Positions 57,008-64,000 of a stretch of DNA of 64,000 nt are shown here, piece after piece. How positions within the stretch are numbered: position 1 is the stretch's first letter; each line of letters begins with the position of its first letter. Position numbers and translations under genes: made by a program. The notes under the pieces were generated by a model that was not told where the DNA came from, ran no database searches, and saw only the letters and a program-made list of their open reading frames with translations. The stretch is from Lolium rigidum (Eukaryota > Streptophyta > Magnoliopsida > Poales > Poaceae): contig NC_061510.1 in the NCBI RefSeq assembly GCF_022539505.1, forward strand, positions 399,696,249 to 399,760,248, given 5' to 3'.

Positions 57008-58600
57008 AAATAACAATGGTCAAGATGAGAATGGTGCAAAAAATGGGGTAGAGGGGATGCAAGAGCAGTGTGAACAAGTGGAGGAAATTAATATTGGGAC
57101 TTTGAAGGTGCCATTATCACCATTAGGTAATGCTTATTTTGATTCAAATTTGGCTCAGAAAAATAATGTTTTTATGCCTATATTGCATGCTCAAAAGCTA
57201 TCACTAAATGACGAAAACCATGCTGATTCCTATGTAGATTTTGGGTCAGGAAGATCCGCCTCGGGATTGCCGAGGTCCAGGATGCCTATGGCCCTGGATG
57301 CTGTGTTGTCAGCTGACAGCAGTCACCTGCACATCAACCACAGCAGAAGAGCTACTGCCGACAACGTCGGACAGCAGCGTGGAGCGGTGCCAACCACTGC
57401 CATGCCGCCAGCTGTCCAGGCGTTGCAGAGTGCTGCAGTCACGACCGTCGCGTCTCCTCTACTGGCCAATGATGAGCAGGAAATCGAGCGGGTGCTGCAG
57501 ATTGCTGATGGCAGCTGCGTCGCTGTGTCTCCACTGGCCAATGAGACGAAGTGGGTCGGCCATGCAGGGGACCGACAGGGCAGAGGCGCTGCAGACAAGG
57601 TGGGATCGGATGCGGTCACACACCAAGGCGCCAGGCAGTTGCTTTTGAATGGTTTGACGCAGAAGATCCAAGCTACTGCAGTTTTTTATAAAGATGATGT
57701 AATTGAAGACCGGGCCTATCATTGGGCAACTGATGAGCCAATGATGAGGCCAGCGGGGAATGTTCTGGGCAGATCATCTGTGCATTGCAATGGTATGGGC
57801 AATGGTGTGTTTTCTCATAGTCCGAATTTTAATGATACATGTTTGTCAAATATTTTTTCGCACCCTGATTCTCATGGATGTCATGTTGTTGATGCAGCTG
57901 GTTCTTTGGAACCCGTGTTCAAACAAGTGGATCATGCTATGGGAAGCTCTTTGGGTCAAAAGAAAGGGGAGATTCCTACAGTTGATTTTCAGGGAACAAT
58001 GAGGGATGCCTCATCTATGAATACTGCTGGTGGGTCCTTTATCCCTTCCGAGAATTCATCTAATAATGATATACACACTACATCTATATCTTTAATTGAC
58101 AATGATTATGTATCTCACTGCCCTTCTATAGAGGAGGTAATCGCATTTGGGGGAATTCCGAAGCCCACTATTGGTGTGAGGTCGAGTACCCGGTTGGGTG
58201 GCCAGCCTAATGCAGACATGCCTCAGATGGAAAAGGCGATGAAGAAGGCGTAGTTGCGTGACGAGTCTTTCTCTTCAGGTCAGTTCACTATTCCTATGCA
58301 CTCGATTATTAATATTCCAGATTCTGAAATAGTTAAGAGAGCGGATCGCTTAGGTATATCCTTAGGTAATTCAACTGGTGAGATAGGTAAATCTGTTAAA
58401 GGGCTGAAAATGGTGGAAGAGGAACGTATCTCAACAATTTTGGAAAAAATAATAATGAAATGGAGACTATGGAGGAAGGTCTGGAGACTCTTGTATTGTC
58501 AAAAGTATCCACCCTCTGTGAGGATTTGATTGATGATGATGATATTCCTCTGGATTTGGATGATCATCTGGAACATCTCAAACCAGTGGTGAAGGTTTAA
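57008..58600 (+). pseudogene. LINE ORF1, part 2 (C-terminal region after the Copia element)
   Basis: Frame open from the insertion point to a stop at 58251-58253, then continuing past it with the same family content. The part just before the stop (GVRSSTRLGGQPNADMPQME, KAMKKA) and after it (LRDESFSSGQFTIPMHSIIN, RADRLGISLGNSTGEIGKSV) is the typical end of plant LINE ORF1, so the stop is an inactivating mutation. A frameshift follows near 58440. The block at about 57245-57655 is much more GC-rich than its neighbours and codes for an Ala/Ser/Val-rich stretch without recognised motif. Confidence 0.75.
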
Positions 58601-58680
58601 AAAATTAGACAAAGGAAAGTTTATGATACTAGCAATATCCGTAAGAGTACTAGGAAAAGAATTAAAAAACAATTTTCATA

Positions 58681-61600
58681 ATGCAGAATCTAAAAGGTAT
58701 TAATTGGAATCCAGGAGGTTTTGGTGATACTGCGAAGCATTTGTTTGTCAAAGAAGCGATTCGGGAACATAAATTAGATTTCATAGCTTTGTTGGAAACT
58801 GGGAGATCTAATTTTTCGATTTATTTTTTGAACCAATTAGCAGCAGGTTATAATTTCTCTTGGTTTTGCTTACCACCACATGGTCTCTCAGGAGGTATTC
58901 TAGTGGGAATAAAATCCGATACGCTACAGGTGTTAAAAGTAAGTACGGGAGATTTTTGTGTTAAGCTTCATATCAAATGTAAGAGAGATGGGTTTGAATG
59001 GATTCTCGTGCCAGTCTATGGGGCTGCCCAAGATGAGCACAAAGTGGAATTTTTGGCTGAATTAGTGAGAACTTGTGAATCTGAATCACTACCTATGTTG
59101 GTAGGTGGTGATTTCAATATTATTCGTAAAAGGGAGGAGAAAAATAATGATAATTTCAAAGCACGTTGACCTTTTTGTTTTTAATGCAATTATTGAACAC
59201 TTGAACTTGCGTGAAATTGCTCTCACTGAGAGACAATTTACATGGGCAAGTAGGAGAAATGTACCTACATATGAGAAGCTAGATAGAGTTCTAGCATCAA
59301 TCTCGTGGGAACAAAAATTTCTGTTGGTGACTGTTAGAGCCTTAACTAGAGCTGAATCTGATCATACTCCAATACTAATTGATTCAGGAGTGAAAGCACA
59401 CCTGGGTAATCAAGCAAAATTCTCTTTTGAGCTACATTGGTTGCGTCAAGAGGTTTTTTTTGACATGGTAGCAAAGGAGTGGAACTCAGTTATAGGTGGA
59501 GCTAGTCCGATGGAGGTTTGGTTGAATAAGCTAAGACATATAAGAATATTTCTGAAGGGATGGGCAAAAAATCAGAGTGGAAAATACAAGAAAGAGAAAG
59601 AGAGATTATTGAACATTATTGATCATCTGGATTTGAAAGCGGAAACAAACATTTTGAATACAAATAAAAGGGAAGAATTAAAAAAGGCAAATGATAGTCT
59701 GAATAAACTAAGAAGAGAAGAGGAGTCGAAATGGGCTCAGAGAGCGAAGGTCAAACATATTCAGGAAGGGGGTAATAATACGAAATACTTTCACTTAATA
59801 GCAAATGGTAAACACCGAAAGAAGAAAATCTTCCAACTTGAACAGCAAGAGGGGACTATTGTTGGGGAAGATAATTTAAAGGTATATATTACTGAATTCT
59901 ATAAGAAGCTATTTGGAGAGCCGGCACCAACAAATATTTCTTTAGTTGAGGGCGAGATTAATGATATCACGCAAATTTCATCTATTGAAAATGAGATCTT
60001 GACGGCCCCTTTTACTGAAGAGGAGGTTTTTCAAGCTATCTCACAAATGGAGCTGAATAAAGCTCCTGGGCCGAATGGCTTTCCAGCTGAATTCTAACAA
60101 AAATTCTGGGAAGTAATAAAAGGTGACCTAATGGCTCTGTTTGCACAGTTTACTAATGGGGACTTGCCCCTTTATAAATTGAATTTCGGAGTTATCACAT
60201 TATTACCCAAAAAAGAGAATGCGGCTCAGATTCAACAATATAGACATATTTGTTTACTTAATGTCTGTTTTAAGATATTCACTAAAGTTGGTACTAATCG
60301 CATATCTGGGATTGCCCCGAGAGTTATAAGGCCAACTCAATCAGCATTTATGCGTGGTAGAAATATTTTGGAAGGGGTAGTTATACTTCATGAAACGATT
60401 CATGAGCTACATAATAAGAAGATGGACGGAGTGTTATTTAAGATTGATTTTGAGAAAACATACGATAAGGTGAAATGGCCTTTTTTACAGCAAACATTAA
60501 GGATGAAAGGTTTTGCTCCAGAATGGGGTAGATTAGTGCAACAATTTGTGCAAGGAGGTAGTGTTGGGGTGAAGGTAAATGATGACATTGGTCATTATTT
60601 TCAAACAAAAAAAGGTCTAAGGCAAGGGGATCCTCTGTCTCCAATGCTTTTTAATATTGTAGTGGATATGCTTGCCATCTTAATTGAACGAGGCAAAGAA
60701 GATGGTCAAGTTGGAGGATTAATTCCTCATTTAGTTGAGGGAGGTCTCTCTATATTACAATATGCCGATGATACTATCCTTTTTTTGGAACATGACCTCA
60801 ACAAAGCTATCAACATGAAGCTAATCTTGTGTCTCTTTGAAGAACTATCGGGACTCAAGATTAATTTTCATAAAAGTGAGACTTTTATTTTGGAAAGGCA
60901 AAAGAGGAGGAAGACCAGTACAAGCAGATCTTTGGATGTGATACTGGACAACTTCCTTTTAGATACTTAGGTATTCCAATCCATTACAAAAAAACTCAGG
61001 AATGCATATTGGTATCCGGTAGAAACGCGGTTTGAGAGTAAATTAGGATGCTGGAAAGGGAAGTTACTATCCTATGGTGATAGGTTAGTGCTTATTAACT
61101 CAGTATTAACTAGCTTACCGATGTTTATGTTGTCATTCCTGCAAATACCTGTTGGGGTAAGGAAACGTTTGGACTTCTATAGATCTAGATTCTTTTGGCA
61201 GTCCGACAAAAACAAAAGAAAATACCGGCTTACAAAATGGAACATTGTTTGTAGACCGAAGGATCAAGGGGGCTTAGGTATTGAAGTTCTTGAAATCAAA
61301 AACACATGTTTATTGAATAAATGGATTTTTAAACTTCTCAATGAGGATGGGGTGTGGCAAGAGTTGCTACATACCAAATACCTAAGACATAAGACATTAT
61401 CGGAGGTTCAAGGGAAACCGACTGACTCTCCATTCTGGAAAGGTCTAATGGAGGTCAAACAGGAGTTCTTTTCTAGGGGTTTTTTCAAAGTGGGTAATGG
61501 TTTGCAGACCCGCTTCTGGGAAGATATCTGGTTAGGCAAGACTCCATTGGCTCAACAATACTCGTCGCTATACAATATTGCCCATCATAAGAATGTCACA

Positions 61601-62302
61601 GTTGCACATGTGTTAGGTCAGTCACCACTGAATATTACTTTTAGAAGAGTCTTAAATGGTAATAAATGAACTTTGTGGTTACAATTATGTAGGAAACTAA
61701 TGGCAGTGCATTTGAATGAAGAGGAAGATCAATTTTATCTGGGAATTAACACCAAATGGTTTGTTACAGTAAAGTCGATGTATGAAGATCTTATGTGTGA
61801 CCATACCCCCTTTCTGAGAAAATATCTATGGAAGGTTAAAATTCCGCTAAAAATTAAGATTTTTATGTGGTTCTTGAGTAATAAGGTGTTGTTAACCAAG
61901 GATAACCTAGCTAAACGTCATTGGAATGGGTGTACAAAATATGTTTTCTGTGGGGGACAGGAGACCATCCAACACCTTTTTATTGAATGCCCTTTAGCTA
62001 AACTCTTATGGCGTACAGTTAACTTTACCTATGATCTTCCACCTCCCACCAATATTACCTATATGTTTGGTAATTGGTTAAATGGAGTAGATAGACAATC
62101 TAAAGCGTATATCCAGATTGGGGTTTCTGCTTTATGTTGGGCTATTTGGAGGAGCAGGAATGATATAATTTTTAATAAAAAAACCCTCTTTTTTATTTCT
62201 TGCAGGTTATTCATATGGTTTTCCATTGGGTCCAGCTTTGGGCCCTGCTTTCTCCGGAGGGACAGCGGGATGCCATGGTTTCTGGATGCACACGGCTCCT
62301 GA
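58681..62302 (+). pseudogene. LINE ORF2: endonuclease, reverse transcriptase, zf-RVT; frameshifted
   Basis: Starts MQNLKGINWNPGGFGDTA. Endonuclease motifs are FIALLETGRS, LVGGDFNII and, after a frameshift near 59150, EKLDRVLAS and SDHTPI. A stop near 60096 follows NKAPGPNGFPAEF (RT motif 1). The RT continues with VITLLPKKENAAQIQQYRHI, FKIDFEKTYDKVKW, QTKKGLRQGDPLSPMLFNIV and the catalytic QYADDTILF, then LSGLKINFHKSE. A frameshift near 60895 and stops near 60970-61080 precede LLSYGDRLVLINSVLTSLPM. A stop lies at 61669. The zf-RVT region (KVKIPLKIKIFMWFLSNKVL, FCGGQETIQHLFIECPLAK) ends about 62100, with a Tyr in place of the usual first Cys of the FCG pair. No C-terminal RNase H was seen. At least three frameshifts and two stops inactivate it. 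Confidence 0.9.
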
Positions 62303-62516
62303 TGGTCGCTCAGGATATCTTGTGCCAGGCTGGTTGGCGACATACTAGAAGGCTATGTTGATTTGTAATCATAGTATGTTACTCTTTCGATGGTTGATTC
62401 TTGTATCAATCCTCCATGATGCGTGAGTTGTAAACAATGATACTTTGAATTTTTAATAAAATGCCGTGTGCATCATCATGATGCAGAAGCCGGGGAATAT
62501 CCCCATTTCGAAAAAA

Positions 62517-62594
62517 TCTCCATAGTAGATAGTGTCTAGAGACATCCAACTTTAAATAAATCTAAGACAACTCTTTCATGAGACGGAGGTAGTA
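62517..62594. mobile_element. Right half of the Stowaway MITE split by the LINE
   Basis: tagtgtctagagacatcc, aaatctaagacaactctttc and atgagacggaggtagta form one arm of a Stowaway foldback. Its partner arm is at 46312-46367. Confidence 0.75.
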
Positions 62595-62626
62595 CTTGCA
62601 TTTTCAGAGAACCCAAGAAGATACGA

Positions 62627-63549
62627 AAGAATTGCACTTATTTACTTTTTTTCTTCTAGAAATGAGGTTGAGACCCCGACCTCTGCATCAAAAATATGCA
62701 TAGAGCTTTCATTTATTTTATTCAATAAGTAACTTGTAATCGCATAAATCGAACAACCCGAAGCCACCAAACAACACCTATAACCCGATAATGGGTGAAG
62801 ATATTAAGGCTTTATGCCCTAAAAAAATGTCCCTACGCCGAGACCCTCTTGCATCATGCCGCCGAGTGTCGTCGTCATTGATGCAATGGATGCAACACTA
62901 CCACACCTTCAAACCCCTCCAAATAGAAGTTCTCAAAAATTGATGTCCTCAAGGAGAACGACACCGAAAGTGTCGCTAACGTCCAATCTAAAATATCGGG
63001 ATCTAGGGTTTCATTCAAAGCACCTAAGCAAGGAAATGGGAGCCGCAAAACTGATTCATTCAACAAGGAAAACAACGCCAAGAGACGCCACCATTGCCCT
63101 TCTCAGTTTTCACCAGAATCCAGGCAAGTCCATAACCGGAATTGATTGGATCTAAATGTAGCCACCGCGGACTTCCACCCCTTGCTGCCCAGAGATCGGG
63201 GGCCAAGCCGCGGTACCTCCAGGACACAGACCAACATCATGTTGTCCACCACACCGTTGCTGCTCCAGACGCGTTGCCACATGCCGAAGAGCCACCACGC
63301 CATGGTGCCTGACGGCCGCACCACACTCGACCCCTAGGTGATGACCCGCATCAACCCCCGTGCAAGGAGACGAGAAGGTCCTGTCACCGCCGGCGACAAC
63401 CAAGCTTTGCTCGGCTGTGCCCTCTCGCTGTGGCAGGAGAAAAGGAGGGGGCTGTCGCGGTTGGACCTAGGGCTTCCCACCCCATTGCCTCGCGGGGAAA
63501 GAGGAGAGGGGGTCTCGAAAGACTGATTTTGTTACGAAGAATTGCATTA
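62627..63549 (-). mobile_element. Antisense short LINE-like element without ORF2
   Basis: The minus strand ends tgatgcagaggtcggggtct, caacctcatttctagaag and a purine-rich tail at about 62645, a typical grass LINE 3' end. The 5' part (at about 63530) is GC-rich. The element is bracketed by an imperfect duplication aagaattgcactta (62627-62640) and aagaattgcatta (63537-63549). The 0.9-kb body has open frames below 100 codons and no RT, so it is non-autonomous, like 2116-3035. Confidence 0.65.
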
Positions 63550-64000
63550 GTGTGTTCTGTTGTAAGCAGAATAAGGTATGCATGCCGGCCCGGATACGGT
63601 TGCAATGCAATGATCGCAAGGAAAAGGTAGAGCTAGGTAGTGAGTAATAGCTTTACAGCTTACTGGTAAAGGCCTACAATCAGGGACAAAAAGTGATGCA
63701 TTACCAGTAGTGAATTTTTTAATCGTGCATTTGATACTGATTGGCGCATTCCAATTAGCTGTAAGAAAGAATTGAAGGAACACATAGGATAACCAAAAGA
63801 ATTTCTGTTGGTTAAACGAGACTGGCCTGCCTCTCCATCTCTGTTTGGAAAATATAATATCAGAACAAACAAATGTCAAGCTCATCTTTGATCACTTACA
63901 ATTTTTGTACACATGCAAAATATTCACAAAAGTACATAACGTATACAATGCGTGTGCGTCAGTGTGTGCATCATGAAATTGTAGAAAATCTTGCGTGTTC
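63550..64000. other. Unassigned sequence at the right edge
   Basis: No gene or element recognised. Confidence 0.4.

Larger units (their letters stand above)
46368..62516 (+). mobile_element. LINE (non-LTR retrotransposon), interrupted by a Copia element and inactivated
   Basis: Without the Copia insertion (48714-57002 and its target copy) the element is about 7.9 kb. It has ORF1 with a CCHC knuckle, then ORF2 with an apurinic-type endonuclease, reverse transcriptase and zf-RVT domain. The 3' end reads agaagccggggaatatcccc, atttcg, then six A, the standard tail of grass LINEs. It lies inside a Stowaway MITE; a short match tctc at 46364-46367 and 62517-62520 may be the target duplication. Frameshifts and stops in both ORFs make it dead. 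Confidence 0.88.

Overview
This is plant nuclear DNA from a large, repeat-rich grass genome, most likely a Triticeae or close Pooideae relative such as wheat, barley, Aegilops or oat. The evidence is four spliced or single-exon plant genes, dense LTR retrotransposons of Athila/Fatima-like and BARE/Angela-like type, Stowaway, hAT, Mutator-like and PIF/Harbinger DNA elements, and LINE families with the grass-type 3' end (GCCGGGG...TTTCGAAAA). There is no bacterial or viral gene content. The genus was judged by eye and not confirmed by a search.

Layout. 0-2.1 kb: a decayed RNase H fragment, then unassigned sequence. 2.1-19.8 kb: a three-level nest. A short LINE-like element without ORF2 (16-bp target duplication) was split by a minus-strand Athila-like Gypsy element at 3036-19496 (target duplication GGCGT). 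That element was itself split inside its protease region by a plus-strand Gypsy element at 8986-15704 (target duplication TATAC). 21.8-25.0 kb: a five-exon BTB/POZ-BACK gene (POB1/LRB-like, 510 aa). 27.9 kb: a hAT MITE. 28.5-29.1 kb: a kiwellin/ripening-related secreted protein gene. 29.4-30.5 kb: a LINE fragment between diverged direct repeats. 31.2-33.5 kb: an eight-exon gene for a PARTING DANCERS (PTD)-like meiotic crossover protein, reconstructed here exon by exon (251 aa). 34.6-35.5 kb: two Mutator-type MITEs of one family in opposite orientation. 36.2-38.0 kb: a tandem duplication next to a DUF868 gene. 38.6-41.4 kb: a PIF/Harbinger element carrying only the Myb/SANT-like ORF1, inserted upstream of the DUF868 gene. 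41.8-45.7 kb: MITEs. 46.3-62.6 kb: a second nest, in which a LINE inserted into a Stowaway MITE and a minus-strand Copia element (48714-57002, target duplication AATGC) later inserted into the LINE ORF1. 62.6-63.5 kb: an antisense LINE-like element without ORF2.

The four host genes look intact: splice phases and lengths agree, and no internal stops were seen. They are functionally unrelated: a probable CUL3 adaptor, an apoplastic Cys-rich protein, a meiotic crossover factor and a DUF868 protein. Every mobile element appears unable to move by itself because of frameshifts or missing RT, integrase or transposase. I did not find a convincing new biological system. The most noteworthy items are the inverted MULE-MITE pair, an in-frame GC-rich block in the LINE ORF1, the Harbinger insertion upstream of DUF868, and a recurrent CG versus CTG/CAG indel pattern between LTR pairs that may be an assembly artefact.
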